6,142 bases of DNA, taken from contig JBKQSL010000226.1 of assembly GCA_052143655.1 (NCBI GenBank), forward strand, positions 1-6,142, given 5' to 3'. Under the pieces are notes generated by a model. That model was given only the letters and a program-made list of their open reading frames with translations. It ran no database searches and was not told the DNA's origin. The translations under genes and the position numbers were made by a program. This document shows positions 1 to 5,111 of this stretch, in pieces (positions within the stretch are counted from its first letter, which is position 1; each line of letters starts with the position of its first letter). Source of the stretch: CAVSUR01 sp052143655 (lineage in GTDB: Bacteria > Actinomycetota > Actinomycetes > Streptosporangiales > Streptosporangiaceae).

Positions 1-565
1 ACCGTAGCGGCTCGTCGAGGATGAGCGCGCGGTGGTGGACGGCGCTGGCGATGTAGCGCCGCCGTGACCAGTCAAGGCGGTACTCCTCGATCTGGCTGAT
101 CCTGGTCCAGTCCTTGTCGAACTGGACGATGAGGTAGCCGGGGATGCCCGCGCTGGCGTACAGGGCGCGCTTGGCAGTGGTGTCGGTCTCGAAGGTGGCC
201 TCGGAAGTGACCTCGGCGATCAGCTGGATGTGATCGCGAACGGTGTTCACGTCGTACGGATCGCAGTCGCGCACGATGATGTCGGGATACCGGACGTTGA
301 GCCGGTAGTCGGGCAGCTGGCTGGCAGCATCGGCGAGCCGGACCGCGACATCGGAGCTGACCCGGTAGCAGGGCCCGGCAGCCGGGCGCGCGTTCTCAAG
401 CGCGGCGGCCAGGCGCCGGATCACCAGATCGTGCAGCTCTGATTGCGCCATGTTATGGATGACGAGCCCGTCGGAGATCTCGATGTCACCGAAAGCGTCG
501 GCTGCGGCAGCAAGGTAGGCATCGGCCGTCAGCCGCCTCGGCTGGCCAGATTGCTGGACCGGCAT
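1..565 (-). CDS. Uma2 family (DUF820) endonuclease-fold protein, C-terminus cut by window edge
   Basis: This minus-strand frame starts at the ATG at 565-563 and is open to the window edge, giving 188 residues without a stop. It fits the Uma2/DUF820 family, a PD-(D/E)XK nuclease fold common in many copies in actinobacteria and cyanobacteria and of largely unknown cellular role. Visible family marks in order: LTADAYL near residue 12, ISDGLVIHNMAQSELHD near 30-46 (the family 'dGelv...H' region), YPDIIV near 93-98 (Asp95), IAEVTSE near 116-122 (Glu118) and AKRALYASAGIPGYLIV near 131-147 (Lys132). Asp95, Glu118 and Lys132 fit the D-E-K nuclease triad, so the protein looks catalytically intact. Family members are usually about 180-200 residues, so little is missing. 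The start is fixed by an in-frame stop at 607-605 with no other ATG or GTG between. The ribosome site is weak (GTGGGA). A poor promoter-like pair, CTGACA (608-603) and GACTGT (585-580) with 17 bp between, lies just upstream. Family assignment is confident; the biological role is not known. Confidence 0.85.
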   Translation of the reverse strand, partial: MPVQQSGQPRRLTADAYLAAAADAFGDIEISDGLVIHNMAQSELHDLVIRRLAAALENARPAAGPCYRVSSDVAVRLADAASQLPDYRLNVRYPDIIVRDCDPYDVNTVRDHIQLIAEVTSEATFETDTTAKRALYASAGIPGYLIVQFDKDWTRISQIEEYRLDWSRRRYIASAVHHRALILDEPLR

Positions 566-777
566 GCAGTCATGGTCCCACAGTCGGCGATCAGAACGCC
601 CGTGTCAGCGCTCGCGGCAGCCGGCGCTGCTGCGCGGCACCGCGCCCGGCGTCAGCGGCGCGCCTCGCCTTGAGGAAGACGGCGAGGAAGTAGGAGCCGG
701 GGTTCTCAACGGAGTGGTTCCAAACCAATGCAGCACGTCGACCCCAGGATCGCGGATGGTGCTTTCACGGGCTGCCG

Positions 778-796
778 TGCTGCGGTTGGGGCAGCA
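778..796 (-). terminator. Hairpin after the small membrane protein gene (possible terminator)
   Basis: TGCTGC (778-783) and GCAGCA (791-796) are perfect 6-bp arms around a 7-base loop, about 29 bases past the stop codon of the minus-strand gene ending at 825. An alternative fold pairs 771-776 with 790-795. There is no T-run after the stem, which is common for actinobacterial terminators but makes the call weak. Confidence 0.25.
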
Positions 797-801
797 GACG
801 T

Positions 802-813
802 GAGGTCGACCTC
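802..813. repeat. Perfect 12-bp palindrome GAGGTCGACCTC
   Basis: GAGGTCGACCTC reads the same on both strands. It lies 11 bases past the stop codon of the small membrane protein gene on the minus strand. It could be part of a bipartite termination region with the hairpin at 778-796, or a protein binding site, or chance in GC-rich DNA. Confidence 0.5.
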
Positions 814-824
814 CCCTAGCGGGC

Positions 825-1070
825 TTAGTCGTCTTCCCCGAGATCCTCGTCGTCTTCCCCGAAATCCTTCAACTGCGACGTCAGCGACCGCAGCGCCTGC
901 GACCGAATCACCGCGACAGTGAATACCAGCGCCGCCGCCGCGACTGCGAGAACCGTCGCATCGGCGATGAACCAGATGCCAGGCCGCGTGTGGGCGCCGA
1001 GGGCACCCAGCCAGCTGAGCACGCCAAGGCCGAGCGCCAGGCCGCGACTAGGGCGGCCAGTTCGGCCCAC
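825..1070 (-). CDS. Probable small two-helix membrane protein with acidic repeated C-terminus; start uncertain
   Basis: I do not recognise a family. The 81-residue reading from the GTG at 1070-1068 has two hydrophobic segments, about residues 10-26 (LALGLGVLSWLGALGA) and 33-55 (around FIADATVLAVAAAALVF), then a basic stretch IRSQALRSL. It ends in an acidic tail, KDFGEDDEDLGEDD, made of two copies of D-(F/L)-G-E-D-D. The hydrophobic pattern and mostly G/C third bases from about 1034 leftward support real coding. The start is the weak point. The frame stays open upstream to a possible ATG at 1322, but that extension has poor codon use and a Cys/Arg/Pro-rich sequence unlike a protein. No clear ribosome site precedes the GTG. 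A neighbouring frame from the ATG at 1084 (MLGAGWAELAALVAAW) looks more natural as an N-terminus, which suggests a frameshift near 1030-1045. It may therefore be a pseudogene. Predicted location is the cytoplasmic membrane; function unknown. Confidence 0.5.
   Translation of the reverse strand: MGRTGRPSRGLALGLGVLSWLGALGAHTRPGIWFIADATVLAVAAAALVFTVAVIRSQALRSLTSQLKDFGEDDEDLGEDD
828..866 (-). repeat. Two-copy 18-bp tandem repeat encoding D-(F/L)-G-E-D-D
   Basis: Bases 828-845 and 849-866 are 18-bp copies that differ at one position, separated by one GAG codon. On the minus strand each encodes six residues of the acidic C-terminal tail of the small membrane protein. It looks like a recent short duplication. 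Confidence 0.8.
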
Positions 1071-1127
1071 CCCGCACCCAGCATTCAGGCACGGTAGCCA
1101 GCGGTCACACCGGCTGGCAGCCGATGA

Positions 1128-1145
1128 CCGGGTTATTGCACCCGG
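1128..1145. repeat. Inverted repeat CCGGGT-N6-ACCCGG
   Basis: CCGGGT at 1128-1133 and ACCCGG at 1140-1145 are perfect 6-bp arms around TATTGC. The repeat is about 58 bases upstream of the minus-strand GTG at 1070, so it could be an operator for that gene. No T-run follows on either strand, which argues against a terminator. Confidence 0.45.
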
Positions 1146-1403
1146 CAACCCCGGCCAGCGGGCAACCACCAGCACCGGTCCTGGCCCTGCCATGGAGCAG
1201 GTGGCGATGCGCGGGATAAGGGCGGCTGGAGGCCGAGAAGCCGGGATCGTCTGGGGCTGGCGGTAACCCCGTCGCGATCCCGGTGCGTCTTCTCCTAGGG
1301 AGGCATCGCACTGGCCCGGCACTGCCGCCCGTCCTCCCCCGGCAATCCGGCCTCCGCCGCGCCAGCACCCCCGCCCGCTACTCGTCTGCTACCGGAGCGA
1401 CTG

Positions 1404-1443
1404 TTAAGACTCCTGCTTAAGGGCCGTACCCGATAATGCGGGT
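1404..1443 (+). promoter_or_regulatory. Candidate promoter and operator region of the acetyltransferase gene
   Basis: GATAAT at 1432-1437 is a fair -10 element, 51 bases before the GTG start. No good -35 is seen at 16-18 bp spacing, so an activator or an alternative sigma factor is possible. TTAAG (1404-1408) and CTTAA (1416-1420) form an inverted repeat with 7 bases between, where a -35 would lie. ACCCG (1428-1432) and CGGGT (1439-1443) form a second inverted repeat spanning the -10, and GTACC (1426-1430) with GGTAC (1446-1450) a third. This unusually AT-rich spot in GC-rich DNA suits a promoter, but the exact elements are inferred. Confidence 0.4.
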
Positions 1444-1474
1444 TAGGTACGACCTCGTGAGCCACCGCAGCATT

Positions 1475-1486
1475 AGGGGGAGGGGG
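1475..1486 (+). promoter_or_regulatory. Ribosome binding site that decides the GTG start
   Basis: AGGGGGAGGGGG contains GGAGG at 1479-1483, five bases before GTG at 1489. The in-frame ATG at 1495 would be 11 bases away, so the GTG is the better start. The two choices differ by only two residues. Confidence 0.7.
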
Positions 1487-1488
1487 AC

Positions 1489-4167
1489 GTGAGCATGGAG
1501 GGCGAGTCCAGCGCCTACGCTCTGCTGACGGACGGCACGACGATCGAGATCAGGTCCGCCCGGCCGGAGGACTTCGCGGCGGTGCGGGACCTGCACGCCA
1601 AGATGTCCCCGGACAACCTCTACCTGCGCTTCTTCAGCCTGAGCCCGATGGCGGCGGAGCAGGAGGCGCGCCGGATATGCCGCGAGCCCGCGCCGGACCA
1701 CGCGGCGCTGCTCGCCGTGCTGGACGGCGAGGTGGTTGGCTGCGGCACCTACGAGTGCGACGGCGCCCGCGCCCTTTCCGCGGAGGTCGCGTTCACGGTC
1801 GCCGATGACATGCACCGCCGCGGCGTCGGCACGCTGCTGCTGGAGCACCTGGTCTCGCAGGCCCGCGGCCGCGGGTGCCGCGCCATTACCGCGGAGACGC
1901 TGAGCGAGAACGCGCCCATGCTGCGGGTGTTCGCCGACGCCGGGCTGCAGGTACACCGGGCCCTCGCGGACGGCGTATATGACCTAACGTTCCCGCTGCC
2001 CGCCGGCGAGGCCGACACCGCCCTTGAGACCTACCGTGACACGGTTGCCGAACGGGAGCGGTCGGCCAATGTGGCCAGCATGCGGCCTGTGCTGAGCCCA
2101 GCCTCGGTCGCGGTCATCGGCGCCAGCCGGCGGCGCGGCTCGGTCGGGCGTGTCATCTTGCAGAACATCGTGACCGGCGGCTTTTCCGGCCCGGTTTACG
2201 CCGTCAACCCGGCCGTGGCCGAACTGGACGGCGTTCCCTGCCTGCCGTCGGCGGCCGCTTTGCCCGAGCAGGTCGACCTGGCCGTCATTGCCGCGCCGGC
2301 GGCTGCCGTGGCCAGGATCGCCGAAGACTGCGGGCGGCGCGGGGTTAAGGCGCTGGTCGTGCTCGCGGCGGAGCTCAACGGCGCGGCCCGGGCAGAGGTA
2401 CTGGGCATCTGCCGCCGCCACGGCATGCGGATGGTCGGTCCGGCCAGCTTCGGTGTGGCTAGCACCAGCATCTGCCTGGACGCGACGTTCGCGGCCCGCC
2501 ATCCCACGGCGGGCAGCGCCGGCCTGGCGTTTCAGTCCACTGGCGGGGCCGGCTTCGCGCTGGTTGAGCACCTGTCGCGGATCGGCGTCGGGATCTCCTC
2601 CCTTGTCTCGCTCGGCGACACAGACGACATAGCCGGCGACGACATGCTGCTGTGGTGGGAGTCCGACCCGGCGACCAAGCTGTCCCTGCTGTACCTGGAG
2701 TCGATCAAGAACCCGCCCAAGTTCGCGCGTACCGCCCGCCGGGTCGGCCGCGGCATGCCGGTCCTGATCGTGAATGTGGGCCGGTCCGCGGCGGGCCGGC
2801 GCCTGGCCGGGGCTCGCGTCGCGGCGGCCACCCCGCTGCTCACCAGGCAGGCCCTGTTCGAGCAGGCCGGGGTGATCGCCACCGCGAACCTCGGCGAACT
2901 GCTCGACACCGCGGCCATGCTGGCTGCTCAGCTGGCACCCGCCGGGCCGAGGATCGCCGTGGTGTCCAACACCCGCGGCGCCGCCGTGCTCGCCGCCGAC
3001 GCGTGCGACGACGCGGGCCTGCAGGTCGCCGACCTGGCCGGGGACACCCAGCGGGCGCTGCGGGACCTGCTTCCCCGCGAGGCCACGGTGGCCGGCCCGG
3101 TCGACACCACGGTGCTGGTCGGCCCCGGCCCCTTCCGGCAGTGCCTGGAGCTGGCCGGCGCCGACCCCGGTGTCGACGCGGTGCTAGCGCTGACGGCCAC
3201 GAGTGCGGGCAGCGACCTGGTTCCCGAGATACCCGCCGCGCGGCTGCCAGTGCCGATCGCGGCGGCCGTGCTGGACCAAGTTGAAGTCGTCCGGCTGCTC
3301 CGCTGCCCGGGCGCGGACTCCCCCGCCGTCCCGGCCTACGGCTACGCCGAGTCCGCCGCCCGCGCCCTCGGCCACGCCGCGCGCTACGGCATGTGGCGGG
3401 CGGCCCCGCCGGGAAGCGTGCCCGACCTCGACGGCCTGCGCCAGGACCGGGCGAGCGAGCTGGTCGAGGAATTCCTGGCCGGCAGGCCGGCCGGCGGCTG
3501 GCTGCCGCTGGACCCGACCGTGGAGCTGTTCGCCTGCTACGGCGTGCCGCTGACCGACAGCATCGGGGTCGTAACGGAGGATGCCGCCGCTGCCGCGGCG
3601 GCCCGGTTCGGCGGCCCGATCGCGCTCCGGGCGGACGTGCCCGGCCTGGTCCGTGCGCGCGGCGCCGGCGCCCTGCTGATCGACCTGCACGGCGCGGATG
3701 AGGTCCGGCGCGGGTTCCGCTCGCTGAAGGAGACCTTCGGCCGCCGGCTGGCCGGTGTCATCGTCAAGCCGATGGTCACGGGCGGCATCGAAGTGATGAT
3801 CAGCATGCTGCAGGAAGAGGCGGTCGGCCCGCTGGTGCTGTTCGGGGTCGGCGGTGCGGCCGCCGATGTGCTGGCTGACCGTGCGGCCCGGCTCGCTCCG
3901 CTCACCGACTCCGATGCCGACGAGCTGATCCGCTCCATACGCGCCGCCCCGCTCCTGCTCGGGCGCCCCGGCGTCCCCGGCGCCGATCTCGGCGCGCTGC
4001 GGGACATGCTGTTGCGCGTCTCCCGGATGGCCGACGACCTGCCGCAGATCGCCGAACTCGAGCTGAGCCCGGTCTTCGCCCGCCCGGACGACGCGCAGGC
4101 CGTCGACGGCCGGATCCGCCTCCGGGCCGCGGAACCCGCCGATGCCTACCTGCGCCAACTGCAGTGA
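1489..4167 (+). CDS. Pat-type protein lysine acetyltransferase: N-terminal GNAT fused to a degenerate NDP-forming acyl-CoA synthetase
   Basis: The 892-residue protein starts with a GNAT domain (about 17-170). RRGVGT at 110-115 is the acetyl-CoA loop, and Glu99 in AEVAFTV sits where Pat enzymes carry their catalytic Glu. Next come a CoA-binding Rossmann domain (about 200-295, VAVIGASRRRGSVG), succinyl-CoA-ligase-like domains (about 296-610; SLGDTDD, YLESIKNPPKFAR) and an ATP-grasp domain (about 655-885; GPLVLFGVGG, RLAPLTDSDA). GNAT-first order is the form known from Streptomyces Pat; Salmonella Pat has the reverse order. Known Pat enzymes acetylate a lysine of AMP-forming acyl-CoA synthetases such as Acs and switch them off, and that is the likely role here, in the cytosol. 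The synthetase half seems inactive: the SHTG phospho-histidine region reads GARVA (441-445) with no His nearby, GPN is GPA (317-319), the ATP-grasp Lys is Arg714, the usual HK pair is Val721-Arg722, and ELDLNPV is ELELSPV (856-862). It probably senses CoA esters. No cyclic-nucleotide domain, as found in mycobacterial Pat, is present. The true substrate is unknown. Confidence 0.88.
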   Translation: MSMEGESSAYALLTDGTTIEIRSARPEDFAAVRDLHAKMSPDNLYLRFFSLSPMAAEQEARRICREPAPDHAALLAVLDGEVVGCGTYECDGARALSAEVAFTVADDMHRRGVGTLLLEHLVSQARGRGCRAITAETLSENAPMLRVFADAGLQVHRALADGVYDLTFPLPAGEADTALETYRDTVAERERSANVASMRPVLSPASVAVIGASRRRGSVGRVILQNIVTGGFSGPVYAVNPAVAELDGVPCLPSAAALPEQVDLAVIAAPAAAVARIAEDCGRRGVKALVVLAAELNGAARAEVLGICRRHGMRMVGPASFGVASTSICLDATFAARHPTAGSAGLAFQSTGGAGFALVEHLSRIGVGISSLVSLGDTDDIAGDDMLLWWESDPATKLSLLYLESIKNPPKFARTARRVGRGMPVLIVNVGRSAAGRRLAGARVAAATPLLTRQALFEQAGVIATANLGELLDTAAMLAAQLAPAGPRIAVVSNTRGAAVLAADACDDAGLQVADLAGDTQRALRDLLPREATVAGPVDTTVLVGPGPFRQCLELAGADPGVDAVLALTATSAGSDLVPEIPAARLPVPIAAAVLDQVEVVRLLRCPGADSPAVPAYGYAESAARALGHAARYGMWRAAPPGSVPDLDGLRQDRASELVEEFLAGRPAGGWLPLDPTVELFACYGVPLTDSIGVVTEDAAAAAAARFGGPIALRADVPGLVRARGAGALLIDLHGADEVRRGFRSLKETFGRRLAGVIVKPMVTGGIEVMISMLQEEAVGPLVLFGVGGAAADVLADRAARLAPLTDSDADELIRSIRAAPLLLGRPGVPGADLGALRDMLLRVSRMADDLPQIAELELSPVFARPDDAQAVDGRIRLRAAEPADAYLRQLQ

Positions 4168-4213
4168 CAGGCAGGCGCCGCCCATGTCCATCTGCATCAG
4201 GCCGCGGGCCAGG

Positions 4214-4903
4214 CTAGGGTGCTGTTCCCGCGATGCCCGGGGAGGCCATCCGGCTGGCGGCGAGAATGTCGACGCTCAGGGCCAGGATCCACGCAGGGAA
4301 CAGCAGCTCCACCCAGGCTGAGATGTCGACGCCGAACAGCAGTACCAGCGCGGCCACCAGCCCGGCAGGGGTGAGCCATCCGGACACGATCTGGGTCCGG
4401 CGCGCAATGGTCACCGTGGTGAGCGTGAACACCGCCGCCATCCGCATCGCGTAGACGTTCAGCAGGATGGAGGTGACGTTGCGGCCCAGCGCAAGGGTGC
4501 TCGCGCCCGGCTGGCCTGACGACATCTCCGCGATGAGCCCGCCGCCGACCGCCGCGGCCACGAACATCATGCCGACGAACAACAAGCCGCTGCCCAGGAA
4601 GACCGTCGCGAAGAAGCGATCCTCGCGCTCGCCGATCCTGTCCCTGAGCACCCCGATGAACCACAGGAAGGCAATTCCGGCGAACGGGACCAGGTTCAGC
4701 GCGATCGCCACAGTTGCTCTCCGCCGCGAATCGGTCAGCCATGAGCCTGCAACTGCGGGATCAGCCGGGACGGAGATCCTGAGCAGCACGAGCGCAGAGA
4801 TCATGAGCGCGGAAAAGATGATCCCGGCGACCGCGGCCGCCCGGGGCGTTCTCAGCGTGCTCCCGGCCCGCAGCGGTCCCTGGCCCATCGCTTCCCCGGT
4901 CAT
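4214..4903 (-). CDS. Conserved-looking six-helix integral membrane protein, function unknown
   Basis: The 229-residue protein has about six hydrophobic segments, near residues 22-43, 63-84, 96-122, 143-165, 176-193 and 196-215, with no signal peptide cleavage motif, so it is an inner membrane protein. The most distinctive part is NLVPFAGIAFLWFIGVLRDR (70-89) followed by GEREDRFFATVFLGSGLLFV: a helix, a charged loop rich in Arg, Asp and Glu, and another helix. YAMRMAAVF (151-159) puts an Arg in the fourth segment. I have the impression that similar proteins occur widely in actinomycetes without a known function, and I assign none. ATG at 4903 is preceded by GGGGAGG (4913-4907) only three bases away. 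The ATG at 4888, preceded by GGGGA, is an equally possible start five residues later. The gene converges on the acetyltransferase gene across 46 bases with no convincing terminator, and lies 208 bases downstream of the BrkB-family gene on the same strand. Confidence 0.85.
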   Translation of the reverse strand: MTGEAMGQGPLRAGSTLRTPRAAAVAGIIFSALMISALVLLRISVPADPAVAGSWLTDSRRRATVAIALNLVPFAGIAFLWFIGVLRDRIGEREDRFFATVFLGSGLLFVGMMFVAAAVGGGLIAEMSSGQPGASTLALGRNVTSILLNVYAMRMAAVFTLTTVTIARRTQIVSGWLTPAGLVAALVLLFGVDISAWVELLFPAWILALSVDILAASRMASPGIAGTAP

Positions 4904-4923
4904 CGGCCTCCCCTTCCGCGAAG

Positions 4924-4937
4924 ATCGGTATTACGAT
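4924..4937. promoter_or_regulatory. Inverted repeat ATCG-N6-CGAT in the leader of the six-helix membrane protein gene
   Basis: ATCG (4924-4927) and CGAT (4934-4937) flank GTATTA, 20 bases upstream of the minus-strand ATG at 4903. On the minus strand this AT-rich spot reads TATCGTAATACC, with TATCGT or TAATAC as possible -10 elements, though no good -35 pairs with them. It may be a promoter with an overlapping operator. The arms are short and chance is possible. Confidence 0.3.
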
Positions 4938-5005
4938 ACGCAGTCGCTCGGAGTCTGCGATCCGGTCAGTCATGGCCGAGCAGTCTCCTGGCGGCGGGGC
5001 GCGCC

Positions 5006-5037
5006 GTCACGGTGACCTGGTCGACATGGCCGGTCAC
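5006..5037. repeat. Cluster of GTCAC/GTGAC half-sites upstream of the six-helix membrane protein gene
   Basis: GTCAC (5006-5010), GTGAC (5012-5016) and GTCAC (5033-5037) lie within 32 bases. The first two form a palindrome around one base, and GTGACC (5012-5017) pairs with GGTCAC (5032-5037) across 14 bases. The cluster is 103-134 bases upstream of the minus-strand start at 4903. It may be a regulator binding region; no known consensus was recognised. Confidence 0.35.
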
Positions 5038-5071
5038 GCCATCGGAACGACCAGTTTCCGCATTGTCCTGC

Positions 5072-5107
5072 GGCGGCCGGTCAGGGGCCTCGTTCCCGTG
5101 ACCCGCC
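5072..5107 (-). terminator. Bulged GC-rich hairpin just after the BrkB-family gene
   Basis: In plus coordinates GGCGG (5072-5076) pairs with CCGCC (5103-5107), GTCA (5080-5083) with TGAC (5099-5102) and GGG (5084-5086) with CCC (5095-5097). This gives about 12 pairs, bulges at 5077-5079 and 5098, and an 8-base loop. On the minus strand it begins four bases after the TAG stop at 5114-5112, where a terminator is expected. There is no T-run, so termination is likely but not certain. It suggests that the gene at 4214-4903 has its own promoter. Confidence 0.45.
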
Positions 5108-5111
5108 ATTG

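Larger units (their letters stand above)
566..824. other. Gap between two minus-strand genes; possible decayed coding remnant
   Basis: No intact gene is visible in these 259 bases. On the minus strand one frame is open from about 785 to the stop at 607-605, reading for example STIRDPGVDVLHWFG, which looks protein-like. From about 715 the neighbouring frame takes over, reading NHSVENPGSYFLAVFLKARR with almost every third base G or C, down to a stop at 593-591. This would fit a short gene broken by a frameshift, but I recognise no family and the stretch is too short to be sure. Just left of 825 are a hairpin and a perfect palindrome, listed separately. Confidence 0.3.
1071..1488. other. Divergent intergenic region, 418 bp
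   Basis: This stretch separates the minus-strand small membrane gene from the plus-strand acetyltransferase gene. Open frames cross it on both strands, but their predicted proteins are rich in Arg, Pro, Ser and Cys, have poor third-position bias and no recognisable motif, so I read it as non-coding. It holds an 18-bp hairpin at 1128-1145 and, in the last 90 bases, a promoter-like region with inverted repeats and a strong ribosome binding site. If the small gene starts further upstream than 1070, part of this region is coding. Confidence 0.55.

Noticed and set aside
230..803. Several plus-strand open frames of 64-79 residues
   Set aside because: They run antisense to the Uma2 gene or across the decayed gap, lack ribosome sites and encode Arg/Pro/Ser-rich sequences typical of shadow frames in GC-rich DNA.
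919..1266. Plus-strand frame of 115 residues
   Set aside because: It is antisense to the small membrane gene, has low-quality composition, no ribosome site and no motif, and its third-position bias is poor.
1105..1368. Minus-strand frame of 87 residues
   Set aside because: Arg/Gly/Pro-rich with Cys scattered, no recognisable domain and no ribosome site; judged non-coding.
1394..1413. GGAG-N12-CTCC as a DosR-like hypoxia box
   Set aside because: Only 4-bp arms match and the inner positions do not follow the DosR consensus, so a hypoxia link is not supported.
3184..4197. Long minus-strand frame of 337 residues antisense to the acetyltransferase gene
   Set aside because: Its codons are the mirror of a clearly recognised gene; the product is rich in Gly, Arg, Gln and His and has no domain pattern.
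4168..4213. Terminator between the convergent genes
   Set aside because: Only short GGCC- and GGCGCC-type self-complementary runs are present, with no stable stem and no T-run, so no terminator is claimed.
4197..4742. Minus-strand frame of 181 residues overlapping the six-helix protein gene
   Set aside because: It is a frame-shifted shadow of a gene with convincing membrane helices and has no motif of its own.
4761..4973. Minus-strand frame starting MTDRIADSERLRIVIPIF, as a leader peptide or alternative N-terminus
   Set aside because: The first 20 residues look plausible, but the frame then overlaps the six-helix protein gene out of phase, has no good ribosome site and shows no leader-peptide features.
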